9,621 bases of DNA. It comes from CAZSWR01 sp964610885. Its GTDB lineage: Bacteria > Bacteroidota > Ignavibacteria > Kapaibacteriales > UBA2268. Under the pieces are notes generated by a model. The model was not told the origin of the DNA. It did not search any database and worked only from the letters and a program-made list of their open reading frames with translations. The translations under genes and the position numbers were made by a program. Shown here piece after piece: positions 1 through 6,296 of this stretch (positions are counted from its first letter, which is position 1; each line of letters opens with the position of its first letter). Where the stretch lies: positions 1 to 9,621 of the forward strand of contig CAZSWR010000110.1 in assembly GCA_964610885.1 (NCBI GenBank), read 5' to 3'.

Positions 1-47
1 ACCTGTTCGAGGGTGTGGCTGTCGCGGAAGAAAAATGTAAATGCCAT
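1..47 (-). CDS. CheR-like protein methyltransferase, N-terminal fragment
   Basis: The minus strand opens with ATG at 47-45 and reads MAFTFFFRDSHTLEQ before leaving the window. The FFRD segment right after the start is typical of short CheR-type S-adenosylmethionine-dependent methyltransferases that lack the N-terminal helical CheR domain. Classical CheR methylates glutamates of chemoreceptors, and stand-alone relatives often sit in signalling clusters. Only 15 codons are visible, so catalytic residues and length cannot be checked. The gene is divergent from the CHASE2 gene at 249, and the roughly 200 bp between them should hold the control signals for both. Other short proteins with an FFRD-like start cannot be excluded. 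Confidence 0.55.
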   Translation of the reverse strand, partial: MAFTFFFRDSHTLEQ

Positions 48-80
48 GATTTATATTTATTTATGAAAAAAACACAAAGT

Positions 81-111
81 CGGTTGTTTCTCTCTGGAGA
101 AAACTAAACCG
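81..111 (-). promoter_or_regulatory. Leader hairpin between the candidate promoter and the CheR-like gene
   Basis: Three helical segments nest around the loop at 93-96: 81-85 pairs with 107-111, 86-89 with 101-104, and 90-92 with 97-99. That gives 12 base pairs with two small bulges (A100 and TA at 105-106). The structure begins almost exactly where the leftward transcript is predicted to start, so it would form a 5'-terminal stem-loop of that mRNA. No U-run follows it in either direction, so it does not look like an intrinsic terminator. An operator role is an alternative. Confidence 0.4.
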
Positions 112-116
112 GTATG

Positions 117-124
117 CAAATATA
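117..124 (-). promoter_or_regulatory. Candidate Bacteroidota -7 element for the leftward CheR-like gene
   Basis: Read on the minus strand this is TATATTTG, a full match to the Bacteroidota -7 consensus TAnnTTTG, followed by CATA. I see no TTG -33 element at the usual distance upstream (around 144-146 on this strand). Transcription would start near 110-113 and give a leader of about 65 nt before the ATG at 47. Confidence 0.45.
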
Positions 125-154
125 CATAGTATAGTCGTATTAAATTCTTAATTA

Positions 155-185
155 TTACATAAAATGATAGAATATTATAATTTTA
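155..185 (+). promoter_or_regulatory. Weak promoter-like sequence upstream of the first CHASE2 gene
   Basis: TAATTTTA at 178-185 matches TAnnTTTG except in the last base and also overlaps TATAAT (176-181). TTA at 155-157 sits 20 nt upstream where TTG would be expected. Transcription from here would leave about 55 nt before the start codon. The region is very AT-rich, so chance matches are likely. It is the best rightward candidate I can find in 48-242. Confidence 0.2.
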
Positions 186-234
186 CTTACAAACTACCGT
201 CATGTAATATGTTCATTGATTTTCTTCCAACATT

Positions 235-239
235 AGGAG
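235..239 (+). promoter_or_regulatory. Ribosome binding site AGGAG deciding the start of the first CHASE2 gene
   Basis: AGGAG lies 3 nt before GTG 243 and 9 nt before GTG 249. The next two genes have purine-rich sites 8 nt before their ATG, so the second GTG has the normal spacing. Confidence 0.6.
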
Positions 240-248
240 TACGTGCCT

Positions 249-1469
249 GTGTGGTTATCCCGTTTGCATAATCTGCTCTGCACCGCGATTGTAGTTCTCG
301 TTTTGATCCAATTCTCAGTTATTTTTAGTTGGGACTTTATGAACCCGATTCAGAAGACATTTCAGGATTTCTATTATTCGGACTTTGTTTTCTCGAACTT
401 GCGGGACTATTCGGAGGTGCCGCCAGACACTAACGTTATATTGGTGAACATCGGGAGCAGCCGGGTCGAGATTGCACGCCAAATCGAAGTGCTGTCGAAA
501 TACTCGCCTTGCACGATTGCGCTTGATGTGCTTTTCAAAAGCGAGAAGGCGCCCGAGCAGGACAGCGCGCTCGAGCGGGCGCTCTCGGGGGCCAAAAACG
601 TGGTTTTTGCTTGCAAACTCGAGGATTACAACGATTCCCTCAACCGCTTCGACTCTGTGTTTATTTCATTGCCACGTTTTACACAATATGGCACTTCGGG
701 ATTTGCAAACCTATTCATTGATACTTCGAAAGATTTCCGAACCGCAAGGAGGATTCTGCCCAAGGCAAACACCAGTAGGGACAGCTTAAGAATAATGTTT
801 GGGCTGCGGGCGGCGCAATATTTTGATTCGTCTGCGGTTTCGGCCTTCCTTGCCCGAGACAACGAATTGGAGACAATTAACTTTCGGCGAAATATTGACA
901 AGTATCAGACATTCGAGCGAGATGAAACGCTCATGCCCAACGAAGCCCTCGAGGCCGTTCGTGGGAAAATTGTTTTGCTCGGGATCATGGGGCCAAACAC
1001 GAAAACCCCTTCCACCGAGGATGTTTTCTTCACACCGATGAACAAAAAGTATATCGGGAGGTCGTATCCGGATATGTATGGAGTGGTTGTCCATGCGAAT
1101 ATTATTTCGATGATCCTCGATTCGCGTGGCGCGAAATCGCAATTCATTAACACCCTGCCTGACGATTGGTCCAATGCTGTGGTTATCGTTGTGATCTATG
1201 CCATTATGGCTCTTTATAGTTTTATTCGCCACAAGAACGAAGAATGGTATGAACTCCTTAGCAATATAACGACACTGGCCGGTTTCGTTTTGGTTTTCAT
1301 CGTGATAATCTACTCACTTCATTGGTTGAATTACGAGATACAGATGCCGGCACTCTTTTTCGGCATTATGCTTTCGACTCCGATATTTGAATTGTACCAC
1401 GACTCGTTAGTACCGCTCGCTCAGACAGGCTACGAGAAAGTCCAAAAGATTCTGAAAGGAGGCAAATAA
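249..1469 (+). CDS. CHASE2-domain membrane sensor protein (first paralogue), no output domain
   Basis: About 406 residues; numbering here counts from the alternative GTG at 243. Membrane segments lie near residues 10-30, 310-328, 341-361 and 367-384. The roughly 280 residues between the first and second are extracytoplasmic and carry CHASE2-type landmarks: VILVNIG at 65-71, ALDVLF at 93-98, GFANLFID at 153-160, GKIVLLG at 241-247, a TP pair at 264-265, and PDMYGVVVHANI at 276-287. CHASE2 is a sensor module normally followed by three helices and a cyclase, kinase or phosphodiesterase. Here the protein stops about 25 residues after the last helix, so any signal must pass to a partner. GTG 249 is preferred over GTG 243 from ribosome-site spacing. 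A strong AGGAGG near its 3' end serves the next gene, which starts 2 nt after the stop codon ends. Ligand unknown. Confidence 0.8.
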   Translation: MWLSRLHNLLCTAIVVLVLIQFSVIFSWDFMNPIQKTFQDFYYSDFVFSNLRDYSEVPPDTNVILVNIGSSRVEIARQIEVLSKYSPCTIALDVLFKSEKAPEQDSALERALSGAKNVVFACKLEDYNDSLNRFDSVFISLPRFTQYGTSGFANLFIDTSKDFRTARRILPKANTSRDSLRIMFGLRAAQYFDSSAVSAFLARDNELETINFRRNIDKYQTFERDETLMPNEALEAVRGKIVLLGIMGPNTKTPSTEDVFFTPMNKKYIGRSYPDMYGVVVHANIISMILDSRGAKSQFINTLPDDWSNAVVIVVIYAIMALYSFIRHKNEEWYELLSNITTLAGFVLVFIVIIYSLHWLNYEIQMPALFFGIMLSTPIFELYHDSLVPLAQTGYEKVQKILKGGK

Positions 1470-1470
1470 A

Positions 1471-2670
1471 ATGAAGTTGAAACAATCTGATATAATCCTC
1501 TCGACGGTAACTGTATTTCTCACGATTGCGCTGGTTCCGCTTGTGCTGAGCGGGAGTCTTTTCAAGCCTTTCATGGATTCGTTCGCCGACCTGGCCGTAA
1601 CGGATTATCAATACTCTAAGCTTCTTAGCGACAAGTATCAATCTGATACAAATATAATTGTTATTAATACCTTAGGCGCCGATGCCGGAAAATTTGTGGA
1701 AATGCTGGCATACGTGAATCAGTTCAATTACAAAACTATTGGTTTCGCAGAGCTGCCAGATTTCTCAAGCAGCCCGGAGCTGGGCGAGTTCTTTGGCGAA
1801 CTGATTCGCGCTGCGCATTCGCCCGTTCTGCCGGCCGAACTAAAAAATTTCGACAAGAGTGCCGGCACATACTCCTTTGCCGAACGCCCCGAAATCACTG
1901 GCGTGGCTTATGGCTACACCAATTTGTTGAAGGGCAAAGACAAAGAAACCGCCACCGTACGCGATTTCTGTCCATCGATTCAGATTGGAAACGAAGAAAT
2001 AAAACCCTTGGCAATCGCTCTCGCCGAGAAATTCGATCCCGAAGTAACCAAACGCCTTGCCGAACGCGGGAATTCAACAGAAACGATTTGCTACCATGTG
2101 AAGTTAGGGCAGAATATGCTGCTCTTCGATACAGAAACGCTTACGAATGCTGATTCTACCGTTCTCGACGGGAAGATAGTATTGTTTGGGAAAATCAACT
2201 TCGATGACATTGACGGGGAACACCAGCACCTGCTCAATGATATATACTACACGCCCCTCAACGATAAGGCAGGCGGTAGGGCCTTCCCGGACGCCTATGC
2301 AGTGGAGGTGCAGGCAAACATCCTTTCGAGCACTCTTGGCGGATACTTCTATAATCGCTTGCCGTTCTGGATTGAAGTATTGATTGCTGTAGTGATTTGC
2401 TATCTGAATATTCTTCTCTACGCATACATTGAATACAAAAACGAAAAACTGTACGAAATAACGAGCCTCGCATTGTTTGTGTTCGAATCGGTTGGATTGT
2501 TGGTATTCTCAACTATAATGTACCATGAAAATCTTTTTGAATTTAATTCTACTTTGTCTATATTTGCCTTGGCCTTGTCGTCGCCCGTGTACGAAGGCTA
2601 CGACAAATCTATTAAGCCATTGATAAACAAGGCGTATTACGCAATCAAAAAAAGATTCGGGAAAAGTTAA
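1471..2670 (+). CDS. CHASE2-domain membrane sensor protein (second, divergent paralogue)
   Basis: 399 residues, same architecture as the upstream gene: helix at about 9-27, extracytoplasmic region to about 298, then helices near 299-319, 329-349 and 357-374, and a short basic tail. Aligned landmarks are NIIVINT at 61-67, a GYTNLL segment at 148-153, DGKIVLFG at 233-240, YTPLND at 260-265 and FPDAYAVEVQANIL at 272-285. The segment corresponding to ALDVLF of the first paralogue reads GFAELPD (91-97), so its conserved Asp is not in register. The start is supported by AGGAGG at 1457-1462, 8 nt upstream of ATG, inside the end of the previous gene; the two are almost certainly co-transcribed. Like its neighbour it has no enzymatic domain. 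The low identity between the two copies suggests an old duplication and possibly a heteromer. Confidence 0.77.
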   Translation: MKLKQSDIILSTVTVFLTIALVPLVLSGSLFKPFMDSFADLAVTDYQYSKLLSDKYQSDTNIIVINTLGADAGKFVEMLAYVNQFNYKTIGFAELPDFSSSPELGEFFGELIRAAHSPVLPAELKNFDKSAGTYSFAERPEITGVAYGYTNLLKGKDKETATVRDFCPSIQIGNEEIKPLAIALAEKFDPEVTKRLAERGNSTETICYHVKLGQNMLLFDTETLTNADSTVLDGKIVLFGKINFDDIDGEHQHLLNDIYYTPLNDKAGGRAFPDAYAVEVQANILSSTLGGYFYNRLPFWIEVLIAVVICYLNILLYAYIEYKNEKLYEITSLALFVFESVGLLVFSTIMYHENLFEFNSTLSIFALALSSPVYEGYDKSIKPLINKAYYAIKKRFGKS

Positions 2671-2694
2671 TCTCAAATATAAAGGGCTATTGCT

Positions 2695-3618
2695 ATGAAA
2701 ATGTTTCAAATCCAATCGGTGCTGTGGATAGCACTACTGATAATCGGAGTTTCAGCCGCCGAGGCTGCCGATTATTCGTTCCGAGTGGTCGGCCAGCAGG
2801 GCAGCGTGAGCATCAAACGGACATCCGGCAAAACGGAAAAATCCAAAGTCGGCTCGAGAATCCTCAATGGGGATATTGTTACGCTTGGCGAATCTTCTTC
2901 GCTCAACCTTTGCCACTCGTCCGGGAAAACAGCCAGAATCACTCTCTCCGGCAGCTACTCGGTGCAACAAATAGAAAAATCACTTGCTGACGGCAAAACA
3001 AGCGTCTCGCAGAAGCTTGCCAAATCGGTGATGGACGATATGGGCAAGGGCGACAATATGATGCAGACGAGCGGGCTGAAAGGAAAAACCGGTCTGACAG
3101 GAGCCGGCCAACGTAGCGCCGCCGGGATCACACCGCTTACGGCATACAAAAGCCGCCAGTTCGCCGACGACATTTCGTTCAAATGGTCTCGCTACGCAAA
3201 TGAATCGGCCTATCGGTTCACTATCACGAATGTTTACGACGAGGTCGTTTTTTCATCTGCCGTGAAGGATACACTATTCGTTACGAACAACCGCGAACTG
3301 AAGCTAAAGCCCGAAGACTACTATTTCTGGTACGTTTCGCCGCAATCCGATACCACAATCAAATCGAAGAGTATCGGCTTCGTCGTGCTTTCCCAACAGA
3401 AGATATCTGCTATTCAAGAGTCCGAGAACCAGATTAAAATCGAATTCCCTGACGATGTAATTTTCCAAAAAATCATTCTCTCGAAACTCTACGAACAAAA
3501 CGAATTGATCGATCCGGCACTCCGCATGCTTAGCGATGCAATGAAGGCCGACCCCACGGACGAAGACGTCCTTGCGGCTTACCAATCATTCATCGTAAGG
3601 AATAAGATTCCCGAATAG
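2695..3618 (+). CDS. Secreted FecR-like domain protein with beta-sandwich and helical C-terminus (first paralogue)
   Basis: 307 residues. A signal peptide spans about 1-25 (hydrophobic 9-20, cleavage near AEA/AD). Residues about 28-95 form a beta-rich unit with features of FecR-like domains: RVVGQQGSVSIKR, a VGSRILNGD turn, then strands ending in SGSYSV. A conserved linker follows (SVMDD at 111-115, KTGLTGAGQR at 131-140), then a fibronectin-III-like beta sandwich at about 148-232 (SFKW, AYRFTI, YYFWYV), then a helical pair at about 253-302 resembling one TPR unit. No membrane helix remains after cleavage, so it is expected in the periplasm or at the cell surface. AAAGGG at 2681-2686 lies 8 nt before ATG, and the gene follows the CHASE2 pair by 24 nt, probably in the same transcript. 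A structural or sensory partner role is inferred; FecR proper regulates an anti-sigma system that is not seen here. Confidence 0.7.
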   Translation: MKMFQIQSVLWIALLIIGVSAAEAADYSFRVVGQQGSVSIKRTSGKTEKSKVGSRILNGDIVTLGESSSLNLCHSSGKTARITLSGSYSVQQIEKSLADGKTSVSQKLAKSVMDDMGKGDNMMQTSGLKGKTGLTGAGQRSAAGITPLTAYKSRQFADDISFKWSRYANESAYRFTITNVYDEVVFSSAVKDTLFVTNNRELKLKPEDYYFWYVSPQSDTTIKSKSIGFVVLSQQKISAIQESENQIKIEFPDDVIFQKIILSKLYEQNELIDPALRMLSDAMKADPTDEDVLAAYQSFIVRNKIPE

Positions 3619-3643
3619 AACGCTGGAGAAGGATTCGTGGAAA

Positions 3644-3673
3644 TTGATTGTTGCGAAATAAAAATTGATTTTG
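3644..3673 (+). promoter_or_regulatory. Weak candidate promoter ahead of the second FecR-like gene
   Basis: TTG at 3644-3646 is followed after 19 nt by TGATTTTG at 3666-3673. This fits the Bacteroidota promoter layout except for G in the second position of the -7 element, which is usually A. Transcription would begin roughly 15 nt before the ATG at 3693. The gap between the FecR-like genes (74 nt) is longer than elsewhere in this cluster and lacks a clear ribosome binding site, which makes a separate start plausible. The TTG words are part of a TTGATT-rich stretch, so chance is possible. Confidence 0.28.
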
Positions 3674-3692
3674 ATTAATTAGCGAAACTGAT

Positions 3693-4757
3693 ATGAAAAG
3701 AATAATAATAATTAGCCTAATTGCAATGCTTGCCGCCGGCACAGCCTTCGCCCAAGTAACGAGATTCAGGATTAGCTCCAAGAAGGGCAACGTATCGATC
3801 AAGAAAAGCTCTTCGAAGAAATGGGCCGCCGCCAAGGTGGGCGACTTCCTGGCGAGCGGAGAGGAAATCAAACTCGCAGACGATGCCTTCTGCAACCTTT
3901 GGGCCTCGAACAATGCAGTCATCGAGCTTCGGGAAGATGGCACTTATTCGTTCAAAAAGCTCGCCGAAAAGGCAAACAAAAAAAGAAAGTCCACATCGGA
4001 AAAGCTAAGCGAATCGGTGATGAACGACATTAGCTCGTCGAGCGATTTCTTCGGAAAGCAGACCCTGAAGAATAAGACTTCGCTCACCGGTGCGGGCGAA
4101 CGCGCCGTGGGCGGAAACGAGGACGAAAGCGGGACAATCAGCTCCATGACCGGTGCCGACTCGAAAACCAGCTCGGCAATCAGCTCCGTCTCCAAAGCGC
4201 TGCTCAGCGAAAACAGCAAGGAAATCGGCGTCGTCGGCCCAAGGAATTCCTTCGTGGCCGGTAGCGAAATTGTTTTCGCGTGGGACAAAGTTGAGAATGC
4301 GGCAAATTATTCCGTCAAGGTATTTGACCGCAACAATGCAGAAATCGTTTCGCTTTCGTCGAAAACTAATTCGATTGCCGTCAGTATTGCCTCCACGAAA
4401 CTCCAGAAAGGTAAGAACTATTTCTGGCGAGTCGAGTCGGGCGACTTCAAATCGATCGAGTACCAATTCAAAATCCTAACCGATTCGGCTTATGCCATTA
4501 TTGATGCCCGCACCAAAGAGCTGGCCGAGGATTTCGACGAGACACCTTCCGCGTTCGAGTGCGCAATGCTCGCCGAGTATTACTCGAACGAAAACCTTCA
4601 GGCCATGGCCGCGGAGTACTACGAAAAGGCAATCGCACAATCGAAAGGTGCCGACGACTATAAGAAATTATACGCCAAGCACTTAATGACTGCCGGACTG
4701 TACCGCCAGGCAGAAGCCACACTGAAAGGAATCGAAACTGATTCGAAAAAGAAGTAA
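3693..4757 (+). CDS. Secreted FecR-like domain protein with beta-sandwich and TPR-like C-terminus (second paralogue)
   Basis: 354 residues. The signal peptide spans 1-20 (MKR, hydrophobic 4-16, cleavage AFA/Q). The FecR-like unit is at about 22-90 (RFRISSKKGNVSIKK, then AKVGDFLASGEEI and strands ending GTYSFKK). The linker repeats the upstream paralogue's signature: SVMND at 108-112 and KTSLTGAGER at 128-137. A Ser-rich stretch of about 35 residues (140-175) is extra in this copy. A fibronectin-III-like sandwich lies at about 183-262 (IVFAWDKV, NYSVKVFD, YFWRVES). TPR-like helices follow at about 285-346 (CAMLAEYYSNENLQAMAAEY, then YAKHLMTAGLYRQAEATL). The architecture matches the preceding gene, with longer helical repeats. 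It is expected outside the cytoplasm, possibly binding other envelope proteins through the TPRs. There is no visible Shine-Dalgarno site; a hairpin terminator follows the stop codon. Confidence 0.72.
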   Translation: MKRIIIISLIAMLAAGTAFAQVTRFRISSKKGNVSIKKSSSKKWAAAKVGDFLASGEEIKLADDAFCNLWASNNAVIELREDGTYSFKKLAEKANKKRKSTSEKLSESVMNDISSSSDFFGKQTLKNKTSLTGAGERAVGGNEDESGTISSMTGADSKTSSAISSVSKALLSENSKEIGVVGPRNSFVAGSEIVFAWDKVENAANYSVKVFDRNNAEIVSLSSKTNSIAVSIASTKLQKGKNYFWRVESGDFKSIEYQFKILTDSAYAIIDARTKELAEDFDETPSAFECAMLAEYYSNENLQAMAAEYYEKAIAQSKGADDYKKLYAKHLMTAGLYRQAEATLKGIETDSKKK

Positions 4758-4784
4758 GTTTTTCACGAAATTACTATTGGCAAT

Positions 4785-4813
4785 AAGGCGGGCCGAGGTT
4801 CGCCTTTTGTTTT
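4785..4813 (+). terminator. Rho-independent terminator after the CHASE2/FecR cluster
   Basis: AAGGCG at 4785-4790 pairs perfectly with CGCCTT at 4801-4806 around a 10-nt loop, followed by TTGTTTT. It starts 28 nt after the stop of the second FecR-like gene and separates this cluster from the kinase unit. Confidence 0.65.
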
Positions 4814-4877
4814 ATGGAATGTGTATGGCGCTCCGACCGATGCGGAAAAATGAGGCTTTAGCGCGTATAAATTCGCC

Positions 4878-4929
4878 AGTTTGCATACATTTACATTGAA
4901 AAAATCAAAAAAAATTGTAAGTTTGCATA
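4878..4929 (+). repeat. Direct repeat AGTTTGCATA (two copies 42 bp apart)
   Basis: Copies at 4878-4887 and 4920-4929 are identical over 10 bases; bases flanking them differ. The 42-bp spacing is close to four helical turns, so both copies face the same side of the DNA. The second copy overlaps the candidate -7 element of the kinase promoter, while the first lies just upstream of the -33 element. This is a layout expected for a regulator site, though a chance repeat in AT-rich DNA is possible. Confidence 0.4.
4896..4925 (+). promoter_or_regulatory. Bacteroidota-type promoter of the histidine kinase gene
   Basis: TTG at 4896-4898, a 19-nt spacer, and TAAGTTTG at 4918-4925 match the TTG-N19-TAnnTTTG layout of Bacteroidota housekeeping promoters at every fixed position. 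The predicted transcription start (about 4929-4932) falls at or just before the ATG at 4932, so the message may be leaderless or nearly so. Its placement after the terminator at 4785-4813 supports a new transcription unit. Confidence 0.6.
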
Positions 4930-4931
4930 GG

Positions 4932-6290
4932 ATGAAAAAAGAGAAAAAAATATCTGATGCGGCCGCTCCCGAGCTGGAGCAATCCGCTGAAATGCCGAAA
5001 GATGATTATATCCGTTCGTTGGAATTGGCCAATCAAATCCTTAGGCACGAAGTCGAAGGGTTGCGAGCCAAGCTGATAACGAATTCCTCTCGGCAAACGA
5101 GCGCAAGCGACGCCTCCGACAGCGCTACGGAGAACATATTCTCGCAGTGCAAGAACGAAAAAGAAGTGCTTCTGCTTCTTTTCGACGCCATCGCAAAGCC
5201 TTACAACGTGCTCGAATGCAATTTCTTCCTGCCGGACAGCAATGGCGCGCACCTGCCCGCTGCCGATTCGGCCACGACTTCCACTCTTCCCGTGCTTGTT
5301 TCTCATTTCGAGGAGGAAGGAGTCGTCGATTGGATTGCCGAGGGGCGTATCCCCAAGATTATTCCCGATATGGAACAATCCGGCGAGCTTGCCAACACGA
5401 ATATTCTGGCAATTCCGATATATATTAACGGTAAATATTTCGGCATTTTCGCTGCCCGGGTGGCCGCAGACTTTGCGCCGGAGCTGATTCCCGAAATCGA
5501 ATCTTTGCTCGAACCGGCCGGTTCCCGCATCGATGCCATTCGCAATTCGTCGGCCATCGACGAGCTAAACGCACGAATCGAAGTGCTGAACCGGCAGATG
5601 CAGATGTCGTCCCTTCTGGCGTCGATTGGCGAACTAACCTCAGCTTTCTCCCACGAAATCGATGCCCCGATAGAAATCATCAAGGCAAACCTGAACTTCT
5701 TGGAATTGGGAATCGGCAACTCCGAGCGCCGACTGCAAATCATCAAGGAGCAAACCGAAAAAATTGCCGACATCAACCACCGGCTGAAAAAAGCATCGGA
5801 AATTTCCAATGCTTCCGGCGAAATGGCCCACGTGAACTTGGTTTCGCTGATAGACGACGCGGCGGCCTTTTCGGGCGCGCAGCTGTTGGCCCACGGCATA
5901 AAAATTGATAAACAAATCGAGAGCAGCCATCTGAACGTCAAGGCTCGCTCCACGCAGCTCGAGCAGGCATTTATCAAAATCCTGCTGAACGCCTGCCACG
6001 AAATGCCCGAGGGCGGCTCGATCACCATCGTGGCGTTCCGGACGAAGAATAAGACAATTTCCGTATCGTTCCAGGATACGGGCCTCGGATTGAAACAATC
6101 CGAATTGGAAGGTATATTTGACGTCAATACAGACAACAAATCCGCTTATGCCGATGGCTTGTTCATGATCAAAAACGTGGTCGAGCAGCATAGCGGGTCA
6201 ATTTCGATAGTATCCGAGCAGGGAAGGGGCACAACGATCCGAATTGTGCTGCCCGAGGCCAAAACAGAAGTAAAGAAAAAGAGTAATTAA
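4932..6290 (+). CDS. Soluble GAF-domain sensor histidine kinase
   Basis: 452 residues from ATG 4932. That start is preferred over an in-frame TTG at 4881, because the promoter lies between them. There is no membrane segment, so the protein is cytoplasmic. Order: charged N-terminus; helix likely coiled (24-48); GAF-like sensor at about 70-203 (VVDWIAEGRIPKII, ILAIPIYINGKYFGIF); coiled coil at 206-226; HisKA at about 227-295 with phospho-acceptor His241 in SAFSHEIDAPIEI; HATPase at about 340-441. In the ATPase domain Asn353 (LLNACHEM) and the G1 box DTGLGL (382-387) are present, but the G2 position reads AYADGL (405-410) where GTGLGL is usual. The end (GRGTTIRIVLP) is canonical. The H-box resembles kinases of the HEINNP type. 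No response regulator is adjacent. The next gene follows after 6 nt and is probably co-transcribed. The role is inferred as phosphorelay signalling; ligand unknown. Confidence 0.88.
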   Translation: MKKEKKISDAAAPELEQSAEMPKDDYIRSLELANQILRHEVEGLRAKLITNSSRQTSASDASDSATENIFSQCKNEKEVLLLLFDAIAKPYNVLECNFFLPDSNGAHLPAADSATTSTLPVLVSHFEEEGVVDWIAEGRIPKIIPDMEQSGELANTNILAIPIYINGKYFGIFAARVAADFAPELIPEIESLLEPAGSRIDAIRNSSAIDELNARIEVLNRQMQMSSLLASIGELTSAFSHEIDAPIEIIKANLNFLELGIGNSERRLQIIKEQTEKIADINHRLKKASEISNASGEMAHVNLVSLIDDAAAFSGAQLLAHGIKIDKQIESSHLNVKARSTQLEQAFIKILLNACHEMPEGGSITIVAFRTKNKTISVSFQDTGLGLKQSELEGIFDVNTDNKSAYADGLFMIKNVVEQHSGSISIVSEQGRGTTIRIVLPEAKTEVKKKSN

Positions 6291-6296
6291 CACAAA

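Noticed and set aside
3944..4466. Minus-strand open frames of 114 and 153 codons within the second FecR-like gene
   Set aside because: They overlap each other and a gene with a clear signal peptide and domains, and have no start signals or family features.
4828..4864. GCGCT / AGCGC inverted repeat between the terminator and the kinase promoter
   Set aside because: There are only five outer pairs plus three weak inner pairs around a long loop, with no U-run and no relation to a start or promoter.
4881..4931. TTG 4881 as the kinase start, adding 17 residues
   Set aside because: The segment contains the full promoter match and encodes a poly-lysine-rich stretch. ATG 4932 is better placed.
5303..6139. 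A 278-codon open frame on the minus strand opposite the histidine kinase
   Set aside because: It lies wholly within the kinase, whose domains are clear. The predicted protein is Ser/Ile-rich without recognisable motifs, a typical shadow of the codon bias on the other strand.
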